This document shows positions 53,240 through 61,925 of a stretch of 64,000 bases of DNA, in pieces. The notes under the pieces were generated by a model that saw nothing but the letters and a program-made list of their open reading frames with translations, made no database searches and had not been told where the DNA came from. The stretch covers positions 18,270-82,269 of the forward strand of contig CAITDI010000088.1 in NCBI GenBank assembly GCA_903891095.1, written 5' to 3'. A program made the translations under genes and the position numbers. This DNA is from an uncultured bacterium (GTDB lineage Bacteria > Planctomycetota > Phycisphaerae > Phycisphaerales > SM1A02). Position 1 is the stretch's first letter; the number at the start of each line of letters is the position of its first letter.

Positions 53240-55630
53240 ATGAAGTCCCGACTCTCCTTCAACCGTTTCATTCGCCCAGCCAATCTGTTCTGCGCTGGGC
53301 TTTTCTTTGCTGGCTCCCTCCTCTCGACGGCCGTCGCCGGAGTGGATGAGAACACCGATGTCGCCCGCTGGTCGGACAGCGTGTGGAACGCCGCCAAGAG
53401 CGGCGATCTCGCGACCGTCGAGGCTGCGCTCAAGAAGGTTCCCGAGTCGCGCGCCACTGCCGAGTCGAAGCGCCTCCGCGACCTGATCGCCGCCCGTGGC
53501 GAGCACGTCGACGCGAGCGACAAGACCCGCGCCGCCGACCGCGCCAAGGCGCTCGAGGACCTCAAGACCCAGCTCGAGAAGAAGGAGTTCACCAAGGCGC
53601 TCACCGCGGCCGTGCGACTCCAGACGCTCTCCGACGACATGAAGTCGACGCTGCAGATGCCCGAGATCGTCGAGCTCATCAAGCAGGCCGAGGTCGCGGA
53701 AGACAAGGCGCAGGAGGCCGGCGACTGGATGGTCGCGCAGGAGATCCTGTACCGCCTCAAGACCCTGTACGAGGAGTCGGGCGACGGCGCGACGCTGCGC
53801 CGCTACGACGCCAAGCTCGACGAGGTCAACAAGCGCATCACGCTGCTCGCGCAGTACGCGCCGCGTCAGCTCTATGAACTCCGCAAGGCCTACGCCGAGC
53901 GCGTCGAGCCGGGCAAGCCGGTTCCGCCGTTCAACGAGGCGTTTGCCAACGACTGGAAGGAGACGCTCGACGGCATCTCCAAGGGCATGCTCGTCAGCGC
54001 GCTCAACACCGCTGCCAACGAGCACATCTCGGCCGGCGGCTGGGAGCCGCTCGTCAAGGGCGGTCTCGATGCCGTGCGCGTGCTCGCGACCACCGGCGCG
54101 CTCAAGGAGAACTTCCCCGGCCTCGGCGACAAGGAGAAGACCGACGTCCTCCTCGAGGCCGTCAACCGCAACGTCGAGACGCTCGCGCACATGAACCGCG
54201 ACGCGGTCGGCAAGCCGCAGTTCAACTCGGCGCTCCGCGACATCCTCGAGGCCAACCAGAAGGGCCCGAACCTGCCCACGACCGTGCTCTTCCGCGAGTT
54301 CGGCGACGGCGCGATCGAGGAACTCTCGGGTCGCTTCGAGGACGAGTACTCGCAGATCATCTGGCCCGAGCAGCTCCGCCGCTTCGAGCAGATGGTCAAG
54401 GGCAACTTCGTCGGCGTCGGCATCATGATCCGTCACGACGACAAGCGCGACATCCAGGTCATCAACCCGCTCGAGGGCGGACCTGCGTTCCGCTCGGGCG
54501 TCGAGAACGACGACCGCATCGTCGCCGTCGACGGCAAGTCGACGCTCGGCTGGACGCTCAACAAGGCGGTCGACTCGATCACCGGCCCCGCCGGCAGGAC
54601 CGTCACGCTGACCGTCAAGCGCGAGGGCGAGAAGGACAACATCGATATCCCGCTCGTCCGCGAGGAGATCAAGATCCGCTCCGTCAACGGCTGGTGGAAG
54701 AAGTCGCTCGACGACCGTGGCACGCCGCAGTGGGACTGGTACATCGATCCCAAGGACGGCATCGGCTACATCCGCCTGAGCAGCTTCAACGACGACAGCT
54801 TCGAGGACTTCATGGCCGCGATCGCGGACATGCGTTCCGAGCGCCAGCTCAACGGCCTGATCCTCGACCTTCGCTTCAATCCCGGTGGTCTGCTCAAGAG
54901 CGCGGTCGAGTTCTCGAACGTGTTCATGGACAGCGGCAAGATCGTGTCGGGCCAGGACCGCAACGGCAACCAGGTCTGGCAGATGAGCGCGGAGCCGCAG
55001 CGCGCCGTGCTCAAGGACCTTCCGCTGGTCGTGATCGTCAACCAGGGTTCGGCGAGCGCGAGCGAGATCCTCTCGGGCACGCTCAAGGCGCATGACCGCG
55101 CCGTCGTCCTCGGCGACCGCAGCTTCGGCAAGGGCTCGGTGCAGACCGTGCACCCGTGCGGCGATGGCCGCTCCGACGCGCAGATGAAGCTCACCACGCA
55201 GTACTACGTGCTCCCGCCGGGCCCCGGCGAGACCAAGGGCCGTCTCGTGCACAAGCGCCCGGGCTCGACCGACTGGGGCGTCTATCCCGACGTCGTCGTG
55301 AAGATGACCCCCGCGCAGATCGAGGAAGCCGCGATGCTCCGCCAGAAGGCGGACGACATCGGCCTCAAGAACCACAAGCCGAAGGTCGTCGCGAACGCCG
55401 AGGGTAAGACTGACGGCAAGACCGACGGCAAGACCGACGGCAAGACCGACGCGAAGACGGATGCTGATCCCGCCGTTCGCCCCTCGGTCGAGAAGCTCCT
55501 CAACTCGGGCATGGACCCTCAGCTTGAGCTGGCGCTCCTCCTCCTGCAGGCGAAGACGCTGAAGGATGTCGACGCGGCGGCGCAGGCTTCGGCCACCGAG
55601 AAGACCTCGGTCGGCGCCAAAGGTGGCTAA
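53240..55630 (+). CDS. S41-family C-terminal processing protease with PDZ domain
   Basis: This 796-residue protein has a signal peptide (about residues 1-33) and a helical N-terminal region (60-370). A PDZ domain at about 395-480 (GVGIMIRHDDKRDIQVINPL) and an S41 protease domain follow, with GIGYIRLSSFND, LILDLRFNPGGLL, VNQGSASASEILSGTL (catalytic Ser) and DRSFGKGSVQTV (catalytic Lys). It cleaves or trims proteins outside the cytoplasm. The C-terminus has a tandem G-K-T-D repeat (about 55403-55460) and a TGGCTAAGGG repeat runs over its stop. ATG 53240 follows GGAG by six bases; the in-frame GTG 53228 is less likely. Confidence 0.88.
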   Translation: MKSRLSFNRFIRPANLFCAGLFFAGSLLSTAVAGVDENTDVARWSDSVWNAAKSGDLATVEAALKKVPESRATAESKRLRDLIAARGEHVDASDKTRAADRAKALEDLKTQLEKKEFTKALTAAVRLQTLSDDMKSTLQMPEIVELIKQAEVAEDKAQEAGDWMVAQEILYRLKTLYEESGDGATLRRYDAKLDEVNKRITLLAQYAPRQLYELRKAYAERVEPGKPVPPFNEAFANDWKETLDGISKGMLVSALNTAANEHISAGGWEPLVKGGLDAVRVLATTGALKENFPGLGDKEKTDVLLEAVNRNVETLAHMNRDAVGKPQFNSALRDILEANQKGPNLPTTVLFREFGDGAIEELSGRFEDEYSQIIWPEQLRRFEQMVKGNFVGVGIMIRHDDKRDIQVINPLEGGPAFRSGVENDDRIVAVDGKSTLGWTLNKAVDSITGPAGRTVTLTVKREGEKDNIDIPLVREEIKIRSVNGWWKKSLDDRGTPQWDWYIDPKDGIGYIRLSSFNDDSFEDFMAAIADMRSERQLNGLILDLRFNPGGLLKSAVEFSNVFMDSGKIVSGQDRNGNQVWQMSAEPQRAVLKDLPLVVIVNQGSASASEILSGTLKAHDRAVVLGDRSFGKGSVQTVHPCGDGRSDAQMKLTTQYYVLPPGPGETKGRLVHKRPGSTDWGVYPDVVVKMTPAQIEEAAMLRQKADDIGLKNHKPKVVANAEGKTDGKTDGKTDGKTDAKTDADPAVRPSVEKLLNSGMDPQLELALLLLQAKTLKDVDAAAQASATEKTSVGAKGG

Positions 55631-55713
55631 GGGTGGCTAAGGGCGGCTGAGCCCGACTCTGCGGCAAACGCAGCAGGGTTTCTGGACAACGCCTTCATGC
55701 AGGCAACCAATCA

Positions 55714-55753
55714 GGGCCCGTCCGCGGCATCGCGGGCGGGCTCTGTTCGTTTT
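55714..55753 (+). terminator. rho-independent terminator after the S41 protease
   Basis: A 13-base-pair stem with two G-U pairs (55714-55726 with 55731-55743, loop GCAT) is followed by TGTTCGTTTT. Confidence 0.8.
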
Positions 55754-55786
55754 GCCACGGAGCGGGGGTGCAACGCGCCCGAACCC

Positions 55787-55816
55787 TTGCGAAAACCACC
55801 CACTTTCGGGTATCAA
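55787..55816 (+). promoter_or_regulatory. promoter candidate of the pyruvate dehydrogenase genes
   Basis: TTGCGA (55787-55792) and TATCAA (55811-55816) are 18 bases apart, just after the terminator. Transcription would start near 55823, fitting a translation start at 55856. Short inverted repeats (GCCGTCGG/CCGACGGC, TCCGTCGGA/ATCCGTCGGA) lie just downstream. Confidence 0.4.
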
Positions 55817-55855
55817 TGCACGACTTGCCGTCGGGTTCCCGACGGCTTCCGTCGG

Positions 55856-57271
55856 ATGGTGTCATCCGTCGGATCCAGCCATTGCGGCTGCCCTCCGGTT
55901 CTCCCTCCGGTGGCATCCGCTCCGCAAGCGAGCCGACCGATTCCGACCCGGAAGCAGCACAAGTCCGCCAGCAAGCCAAAGTCGGCCGCGTCGGCCAGCC
56001 TGAAGAAGCCCGGCGCCAAGAGCCGCGCTGCTACCCGTGCCAAGCCCGCCCGAAAGGCGGTCAAGGTGGCGAAGCGCGCGACGACGAAGTCGGTCTCGAC
56101 CCCGGCACCCACCAAGAAGCAACCTATGTCGACCTCTACCTCGACCGCGACGTCCTCAACCTCAGCAAGCGGCCAGCGCCGCCTGCCCAGCCTCCCGCCC
56201 GCCACGCTCACCAAGTGGCTCCGCGACATGCACCTCATCCGCGAGTTCGAGGTGCGCTGCATCCAGAGCTACCAGGAGAAGAAGATCGGCGGCTTCTGCC
56301 ACGTGTACATCGGGCAGGAAGCGGTCGCCGTCGGCTGCACGCAGGCCGTGCGTCCCGAGGATCCGATCGTCACCGCGTACCGCGACCACGGTCACGCGCT
56401 CGCCCGCGGCATGACCAGCCGCGCCTGCATGGCCGAGATGTTCGGCAAGGTCGGCGGCTGCGCCAAGGGCAAGGGCGGCTCGATGCACATGTTCGACAAG
56501 CCGAACAACCTCTACGGCGGTCACGGCATCGTCGGCGCGCAGACGCCGCTGGGCACGGGCCTCGCGTTCGCGACCAAGTACGAGGACGAGGTCGTCAACG
56601 GCGGCAAGAACAAGCGCGTCACGCTGTGCTTCCTCGGCGACGGCGCCGTGAACCAGGGCGCGTTCTACGAGACCATGAACCTCGCGGGCCTGTTCGACGT
56701 GCCGGTGATCTTCATCGTCGAGAACAACGGCTACTCGATGGGTACGGCGATCAACCGCGGCACCACGATGAGCCACGACCTCACCATCAAGGGTCGCGCG
56801 CACGGGCTCAAGGAAGCGACCATGGACGGCATGGACGTCCTCTCGGTCTACCACGACATGCACGCGCTCGCCGAGTGGTGCCGCGAGAACTCGCGCCCCG
56901 CGTTCGTCGACATGAAGTGCTACCGCTACAAGGGCCACTCGATGTCCGACCCGCGCAAGTACCGCACGCGCGAGGAGGAGGAGCGCCACGAGGCGAACGA
57001 CCCGATCGGCAAGTTCGAGCGCGTGCTGCTCGACCACGGCGTCGTGACCGACGCGTCGATCAAGGAGATCATGGCGAGCTGCCGCGAGGAAGTGCGCGAC
57101 TCGATCCAGTTCTCGAACGAGTCCCCCGAGCCGCCGATGTCGGATCTCTACACCGACGTGTTCGTCGAGCCGTGGGGCCGCTTCCCGGGCTCGTCGCAGC
57201 CTGAGTTCACCGGTGGAGCGAACAACGTCTGCAGCTTCCGCGCGACGGATGGAAAGGAAGGCCTGGTATGA
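55856..57271 (+). CDS. pdhA: pyruvate dehydrogenase E1 alpha subunit
   Basis: This 471-residue protein is the thiamine-diphosphate E1 alpha subunit. Seen: MHLIREFEVRCIQSYQEKKI, VYIGQEAVAVGCTQAVRPED, TAYRDHGHALARGM, KGKGGSMHMFDK, and the ThDP motif LGDGAVNQGAFYETMNLAGL with the closing Asn pair in IVENNGYSMGTA (from about 261). YRYKGHSMSDPRKYRTREEE carries the regulated Ser loop. The first 110 residues are a Lys/Ala/Ser-rich extension like that of the FliA-type protein. The start is uncertain: ATG 55856 fits the promoter, ATG 56126 would remove most of the extension. Stop overlaps pdhB by ATGA. Confidence 0.9.
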   Translation: MVSSVGSSHCGCPPVLPPVASAPQASRPIPTRKQHKSASKPKSAASASLKKPGAKSRAATRAKPARKAVKVAKRATTKSVSTPAPTKKQPMSTSTSTATSSTSASGQRRLPSLPPATLTKWLRDMHLIREFEVRCIQSYQEKKIGGFCHVYIGQEAVAVGCTQAVRPEDPIVTAYRDHGHALARGMTSRACMAEMFGKVGGCAKGKGGSMHMFDKPNNLYGGHGIVGAQTPLGTGLAFATKYEDEVVNGGKNKRVTLCFLGDGAVNQGAFYETMNLAGLFDVPVIFIVENNGYSMGTAINRGTTMSHDLTIKGRAHGLKEATMDGMDVLSVYHDMHALAEWCRENSRPAFVDMKCYRYKGHSMSDPRKYRTREEEERHEANDPIGKFERVLLDHGVVTDASIKEIMASCREEVRDSIQFSNESPEPPMSDLYTDVFVEPWGRFPGSSQPEFTGGANNVCSFRATDGKEGLV

Positions 57272-58305
57272 GCGCAGTCATGTCGAATCCCGTGTTCCGT
57301 GAGCCCGAGACCCTCGGTGGTCCGACCCGCGAGATCGAGTTCCGCGACGCGATCCGCGAGGCCATGAGCGAGGAAATGCGCCGCGACAAGCGCGTGTTCC
57401 TGCTCGGCGAGGAAGTCGCGCAGTACGACGGCGCCTACAAGGTCTCGAAGGGCATGCTGGCCGAGTTCGGCGAGCGCCGCATCATCGACACCCCGATCTC
57501 CGAGTCCGGCTTCGCCGGCATGGCGATCGGCGCCGCATCGATGGGCCTGCGCCCGATCGTCGAGTTCATGTCGTGGTCGTTCTCGCTCGTCGCGGCCGAC
57601 CCGATCCTCAACAACGCGCCCAAGATGCTCTACATGTCCGGTGGCCAGCTCGGCTGCCCGATCGTGTTCCGCGGCAACGACGGCGCGGGCGGCCAGCTCG
57701 GCTCGACGCACTCCTGGTGCGTCGAAGGCCTCTTCTCGAACGTGCCCGGCGTGAAGATCGTGATCCCGTCGTGCCCCGCCGATGCGAAGGGCCTGATGAA
57801 GACCGCGATCCGCGACGACGATCCGGTGTTCTTCCTCGAGAGCGAGCGCATGCTCGGCAACAAGGGCCATGTGCCCGAGGGCGAGTACCTCATCCCGTTC
57901 GGCCACGCGGCGATCCGCCGCAAGGGCAAGGACGTGACGATCTGCTCGTGGGGCCGTCCCGTGCACTTCTGCATCGAAGCCGCCGAGATCCTCGCGAAGG
58001 AAGGCATCGACTGCGAGGTCATCGACCTCCGCACGATCCGTCCGCTCGACCTGCCGACCGTCGTGAAGAGCGTCAAGAAGACGAACTGCGCGGTCGTGGT
58101 CGATCAGTCGTGGAGCTTCTCGTCGCCCGGCGGCGAGCTCGCGGCGCTGATCCACAAGCACTGCTTCGACGACCTCGACAACTTCGTGCACCGCGTCCAC
58201 TCGGACGACGTGCCGACGCCGTACTCGAGCAAGCTCGAGCAGGAGTACCTGCCGAACGTCCGCAAGATCTGCGAGGCGGTTCGCGCTGCTACGTACCGCG
58301 CGTAA
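57268..58305 (+). CDS. pdhB: pyruvate dehydrogenase E1 beta subunit
   Basis: E1 beta (345 residues) completes the E1 active site with pdhA. Seen: EIEFRDAIREAMSEEMRRDK, FLLGEEVAQYDGAYKVSKGM, RIIDTPISESGFAGMAIGAA, GLRPIVEFMSWSFSLVAADP, GAGGQLGSTHSW, and VIDLRTIRPLDLPTVVKSVK. Length is normal. Start overlaps the pdhA stop by four bases; GGAAGG lies upstream. E2 follows after a 139-base gap with an unusual duplicated start. Confidence 0.95.
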   Translation: MSAVMSNPVFREPETLGGPTREIEFRDAIREAMSEEMRRDKRVFLLGEEVAQYDGAYKVSKGMLAEFGERRIIDTPISESGFAGMAIGAASMGLRPIVEFMSWSFSLVAADPILNNAPKMLYMSGGQLGCPIVFRGNDGAGGQLGSTHSWCVEGLFSNVPGVKIVIPSCPADAKGLMKTAIRDDDPVFFLESERMLGNKGHVPEGEYLIPFGHAAIRRKGKDVTICSWGRPVHFCIEAAEILAKEGIDCEVIDLRTIRPLDLPTVVKSVKKTNCAVVVDQSWSFSSPGGELAALIHKHCFDDLDNFVHRVHSDDVPTPYSSKLEQEYLPNVRKICEAVRAATYRA

Positions 58306-58353
58306 TTGAAACTCTTCCTCGATACCCACGCATCAAGCGACTGCGATCCAGCC

Positions 58354-58455
58354 ATGCCCATTGAAATCACCATCCTTTCGGATCCGACGAAGACCTCGTC
58401 GGATCGGATGGAGAGTTCCGGCAGCCACCCGACAGAGACACGCCATGCCAATTGA
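58354..58455 (+). CDS. 33-residue upstream reading frame duplicating the E2 start
   Basis: Bases 58354-58373 repeat the first 20 bases of the E2 gene (58445-58464) with one change. The copy opens a 33-codon frame (MPIEITILSDPTKTSSDRM...) whose TGA lies inside the E2 start region (58453-58455). An eight-base-pair hairpin (TCCGACGA/TCGTCGGA) lies between. It could be a relic of a duplication or a translated leader that tunes E2 translation. No ribosome site is visible, so expression is uncertain. Confidence 0.35.
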   Translation: MPIEITILSDPTKTSSDRMESSGSHPTETRHAN

Positions 58456-59803
58456 AATCACCATGCCCCGCCTGTCCGACACGATGGAAGCGGGAACCGT
58501 CATCAAGTGGAACGTCAAGGAAGGCGACTCCGTGAAGTCGGGATCCGTTGTCGCGGACATCGAGACCGACAAGGCGACGATGGAGATGCAGTGCTTCGAC
58601 GATGGCCGCATGGCGGCGATCCTCGTGCAGCCCGGCACGCAGGTGAAGGTCGGCACGCCGATCGCGATCGTGGCCCTTGAGGGCGAGGATGTGGCGAAGG
58701 TGAAGGCTGGCGGAGCTAAGGGTGGGGCCGCGGCTCCCGCTGCGCCGGCTGCGAAGCCCGCGCCCGTCGCTGCGCCGGTTGCTGCGGCTCCCGCGCCTGC
58801 GCCGACTCCGGTCGTGCAGACCGCGACGCGACACGGCATGGAAGGTTTCCCGGTCGAGTCGGACGAAGGCCCGCGCATGCGCGTGAGCCCCGTCGCGCGC
58901 CGCATGGCTGAGGACAACGGCATCGACATCAACGCCGTGAAGGGCACCGGTCCCGGCGGCCGCGTGATCAAGCGCGACGTCGAGCAGGCGATCGAGAACA
59001 AGTCGTCGGCGAAGACCGCCGCGACGAGCATTTCGCCCGCGCAGGCGCTCGCCGTGTCGACCAGCGGCGTGCCGACCGCGAGCGCTCCGCTCGCGCTGTC
59101 GATGCCCGGGCGCGACGTCGCGCTCACGGGCATGCGCCAGACGATCGCGCGTCGCCTCGTCGAGAGCAAGACGACGATCCCGCACTACCAGGTCACGATG
59201 AAGTTCGACATGGATCGGCTCATCGAGATGCGCGCGAACTACAACGAGAAGCTCAAGAGCTCGGGCGTCAAGCTCAGCGTGAACGACTTCCTCGTGCGCG
59301 CGTGCGCGCTGGCGATGGCGGAGCATCCGTACTTCAACGCGAGCTTCGCGGGCGACCATGTGCGCATCCACGAGGTCGTGAACATCGGCGTGGCGATCTC
59401 GCTGCCCGAGGAGAAGGGCGGCGGGCTCGTCGTCGGCGTGATCAAGGACGCCGACCACAAGAGCCTGCGCCAGATCTCGGCCGACACCAAGAACCTCGCC
59501 GAGAAGGCGCGCACGAAGGGCCTGTCCGTGCAGGACATGTCGGACGCGACCTTCACGATCTCGAACCTCGGCATGTTCGGCGTGGAGCACTTCACGGCGA
59601 TCATCAACCCGCCGAACTCGGCGATCCTCGCCTGCGGCGCGGCGGTGCAGCAGCCCGTCGTGCGCGACGGCCAGCTGGTCGTCGGCACGCAGATGCAGGC
59701 GACGCTGTCGCTCGATCACCGCGTGATCGACGGCGCGATGGCCGCGCAGTACCTCGCGAGCCTGAAGGAGTTCATCGAGGAGCCGGAGACGCTGGTCGTC
59801 TGA
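58445..59803 (+). CDS. pdhC: dihydrolipoamide acetyltransferase (E2) of pyruvate dehydrogenase
   Basis: E2 (452 residues) moves the acetyl group from E1 to CoA. Seen: one lipoyl domain (about 1-80) with the lipoylated Lys43 in DIETDKATMEMQ, an Ala/Pro linker, and the E1/E3-binding domain RVSPVARRMAEDNGIDINAV with GTGPGGRVIKRDVEQAI (about 148-190). A second linker leads to the acyltransferase domain ending in SLDHRVIDGAMAAQYLASLK with catalytic His (about 426) and Asp. No E3 (lpd) gene follows in the window. ATG 58445 begins the family-typical PIEITMPRLSDTMEAGT. Confidence 0.95.
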   Translation: MPIEITMPRLSDTMEAGTVIKWNVKEGDSVKSGSVVADIETDKATMEMQCFDDGRMAAILVQPGTQVKVGTPIAIVALEGEDVAKVKAGGAKGGAAAPAAPAAKPAPVAAPVAAAPAPAPTPVVQTATRHGMEGFPVESDEGPRMRVSPVARRMAEDNGIDINAVKGTGPGGRVIKRDVEQAIENKSSAKTAATSISPAQALAVSTSGVPTASAPLALSMPGRDVALTGMRQTIARRLVESKTTIPHYQVTMKFDMDRLIEMRANYNEKLKSSGVKLSVNDFLVRACALAMAEHPYFNASFAGDHVRIHEVVNIGVAISLPEEKGGGLVVGVIKDADHKSLRQISADTKNLAEKARTKGLSVQDMSDATFTISNLGMFGVEHFTAIINPPNSAILACGAAVQQPVVRDGQLVVGTQMQATLSLDHRVIDGAMAAQYLASLKEFIEEPETLVV

Positions 59804-59998
59804 GTCCGGGTTCGGGTCTCGGAAGGCGCGGCCTGATTTCGCGTGCGTCATTGTGCGAATGAGCAAGGGCGTCGTCGCCGTGTCCGAAGACACTTCACTC
59901 TTGGTTTCCTTCGCATTTTTTGGACGAATCCGAAGGACGAGATTGGCATCAGCGGCGATCGGGGGCTATCTTTGCCCGCAGTGGCTCGCCACCGATCC

Positions 59999-60742
59999 AT
60001 GTCCGGATACCCCAAAGGTGCGGTTGTCGCGTTGACGCTGCTCGCTTTCGTGGCCGCATCGTTCGGTGTCGTGCCGACGCCCCGCTGGCTCGACTCGGTC
60101 CTGGGAGCGGTGGCCGCGCGCCTCGCGGAGCCCGAGCGATTCCCGTGCGAAGGCTGCTCCTGCGCCTGCGCGGGCGCGAGCGAGTGCTGGTCGCACTGCT
60201 GCTGCCACACCGAGGAACAGCGCGTCGCCTGGGCGATCGAGAACGGTGTCACACCACCCTCGGGTGTGCGCGGCTCGCTGCTGGCGCTGTTCGCCAAACG
60301 CAAGAGCGAGGCCGAGCGGCGCGATCTCGCCGCGCCGGCGGTGGCGGTCCGCTCCTCCGAGGCTCCGAGGCTGCCGCCGTGCTGCGCGGCGCGCGAGCAC
60401 GCGGCGCTGGCCGCCGCTTCCGCGCCGGTCGCGGCGGCGGACTGCTGCGACCGCTCCGGCGCCGATTCCGCGACCGCGGCCGCGGCAAACGCCGGGCAGT
60501 GCTGTGCGGCAGAAGACGCGGCGCACGCTGGTGCTTCGAGGACCATCCTCGGACCGTGCATGTCGGCGCTCGGCTGCAAGGGAACTTCTGCGGCGCTCGC
60601 CGCCATCGCGGTCCTTCCGGCGCTCCCGTGGGCGACGATCGGGTTCCGCCTGTTCGAGACCGCTCGGGTCGAAGCCGCCCGCGCCGATGACGCGCGCTGG
60701 ATGTCGCGGCCGCTTGAGGCCGAGTCGCCGCCTCCCCGGTAG
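59999..60742 (+). CDS. Cys-rich membrane-anchored protein of unknown function
   Basis: This 247-residue protein is not assigned a function. It starts with a hydrophobic segment (AVVALTLLAFVAASFGVV), then a Cys cluster CEGCSCACAGASECWSHCCC and later C-C pairs (PPCCAAR, DCCDRS, QCCAAED), 16 Cys in all. A second hydrophobic segment lies near residues 200-220. The CEGCSC...ECWxxCCC...TPPSG pattern looks like a conserved planctomycete family (from memory, not checked). Metal binding is likely; heavy-metal or copper handling is a guess. ATG 59999 was chosen at the signal-like segment; the antisense frame there lacks such features. Confidence 0.65.
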   Translation: MSGYPKGAVVALTLLAFVAASFGVVPTPRWLDSVLGAVAARLAEPERFPCEGCSCACAGASECWSHCCCHTEEQRVAWAIENGVTPPSGVRGSLLALFAKRKSEAERRDLAAPAVAVRSSEAPRLPPCCAAREHAALAAASAPVAAADCCDRSGADSATAAAANAGQCCAAEDAAHAGASRTILGPCMSALGCKGTSAALAAIAVLPALPWATIGFRLFETARVEAARADDARWMSRPLEAESPPPR

Positions 60743-61095
60743 AGGTTCCGGGCTTCACCGTCTGTGCCTGCATTCGCACGGCCGGCACTGCGTCCTGCAG
60801 TGGCCGGTGTGTTGCGCGGAGCATTCCTCGCCGCGCAGCGTGTGTCGACCGCGGGTGGCCAGCCGGTCTCGACAGCCTTCGTCGCTCCAACCTCATCCTG
60901 CTTTCCACGATCGCAACGGCGGTCGGACGGTCACGTGTGTCCGTCCCGATCGGTCCATTGCATCCCGGCGGCATGCCTGTCCGCGGAGGTCTTTCCTCCG
61001 CGGTGGTCGGCCGCCTCCCGCCGCACGCGCGTTGTCTGCGTCGGGTCGTCACTGCGTTCCCATTCGTCTTCCCCGTTTCATCAGAGAGTTGTTCC
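60743..61095 (+). other. 353-base intergenic leader with hairpins
   Basis: No convincing gene. A 111-codon frame from 60764 overlaps the next gene and lacks a ribosome site. Two hairpins are visible: CCGGCACTGC against GCAGTGGCCGG around 60776-60808, and CCGCGGAGG against CCTCCGCGG around 60983-61005. They may lie in a leader RNA of the secreted-protein gene that follows. Confidence 0.4.
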
Positions 61096-61830
61096 ATGAA
61101 GTCCTTTTCCCTCGTCGTTCTCTTCTCCCTCTCGTGCAGCTCCGCCGCGCTCGCCGACCAGGTCGGTTCGGGCTCCGCAACGCTGTCCTTCGACATGCCC
61201 ACGATCACCACGAGCACGCCGCTCTCGAGCCTCGACGCGTCGTTCGGCATCACCGAGACCGCGACCGAGCTGCTCTCGCTGCCGGGCAACAGCCCGTCGT
61301 CGTCGCTCACCTGGGCGTTCAACGCGCTGGGAACCGCAAGCCCGGCGGGTCGGTTCATCCAGGGCACCAGCCTCGATCTCGATCCGACCAACGTCCTCGG
61401 CAGCTGGGGCGGCGCCAGCGACTTCGGCGCGTTCGTCGCGGGCGGCGAGCAGATCGGCTTCGGCGGTGCGACCCGCTGGGCGATCAATCCGCTCTTCGGC
61501 GGCGGCGGCCTCCTCCTCGGCGACTTCGGCCTGCGCTACTCGGCGTCGCGCGTGGGTGGCGGCCGCTCCGGCCTCGTGCTCACGAGCAATGTGAGCTTCA
61601 CCGATGTCGCGTTCGCCGACATCGGCAGCGCGAACATCAGCGTCTCGGGTTCGGTGCTCACGATCACCGGCGACCTGCTGATCTCTGACGGACTGATCGC
61701 GGTCGGCTTCCCGGCCGGAACGCTCGGAACCGATATCGGCGACTTCTCGCTGACCGCGAACCTCGTTCCCGCGCCGGGCGCGCTCGCGCTCCTCGCGCTC
61801 GCGCCGCTCGGTCGCCGTCGTCGTCGTTGA
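61096..61830 (+). CDS. secreted protein with PEP-CTERM-like anchor (paralogue A)
   Basis: This 244-residue protein has a signal peptide (cleavage after about residue 20, ALA-D) and a beta-rich body (GSGSATLSFDMPTITTSTPL, GGEQIGFGGATRWAINPLFG, RSGLVLTSNVSFTDVAFADI). The end is a PEP-CTERM-like sorting signal: PAPGALALLALAPLGRRRRR (P-x-P, hydrophobic helix, Arg cluster). Such tails are processed by exosortase-type systems. Its body is homologous to that of the next gene, which has a different tail. Function is unknown; an exported surface or matrix protein is inferred. Confidence 0.78.
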   Translation: MKSFSLVVLFSLSCSSAALADQVGSGSATLSFDMPTITTSTPLSSLDASFGITETATELLSLPGNSPSSSLTWAFNALGTASPAGRFIQGTSLDLDPTNVLGSWGGASDFGAFVAGGEQIGFGGATRWAINPLFGGGGLLLGDFGLRYSASRVGGGRSGLVLTSNVSFTDVAFADIGSANISVSGSVLTITGDLLISDGLIAVGFPAGTLGTDIGDFSLTANLVPAPGALALLALAPLGRRRRR

Positions 61831-61925
61831 ATCCGATCGACTCTCATCGCTCGCGATCCCGGGCCCGGCCGCACTCCTGCGTCCGGGTCCGGGGTCCGGG
61901 ACCACTCTCTGCGCAGACACCCACC

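Noticed and set aside
59848..60606. 252-codon minus-strand frame
   Set aside because: It is antisense to the Cys-rich protein, which has a signal-like segment and a patterned Cys cluster; the antisense frame has neither.
60764..61099. 111-codon frame before the PEP-CTERM protein
   Set aside because: No ribosome site, overlaps the next start, and lies over two hairpins typical of a leader RNA.
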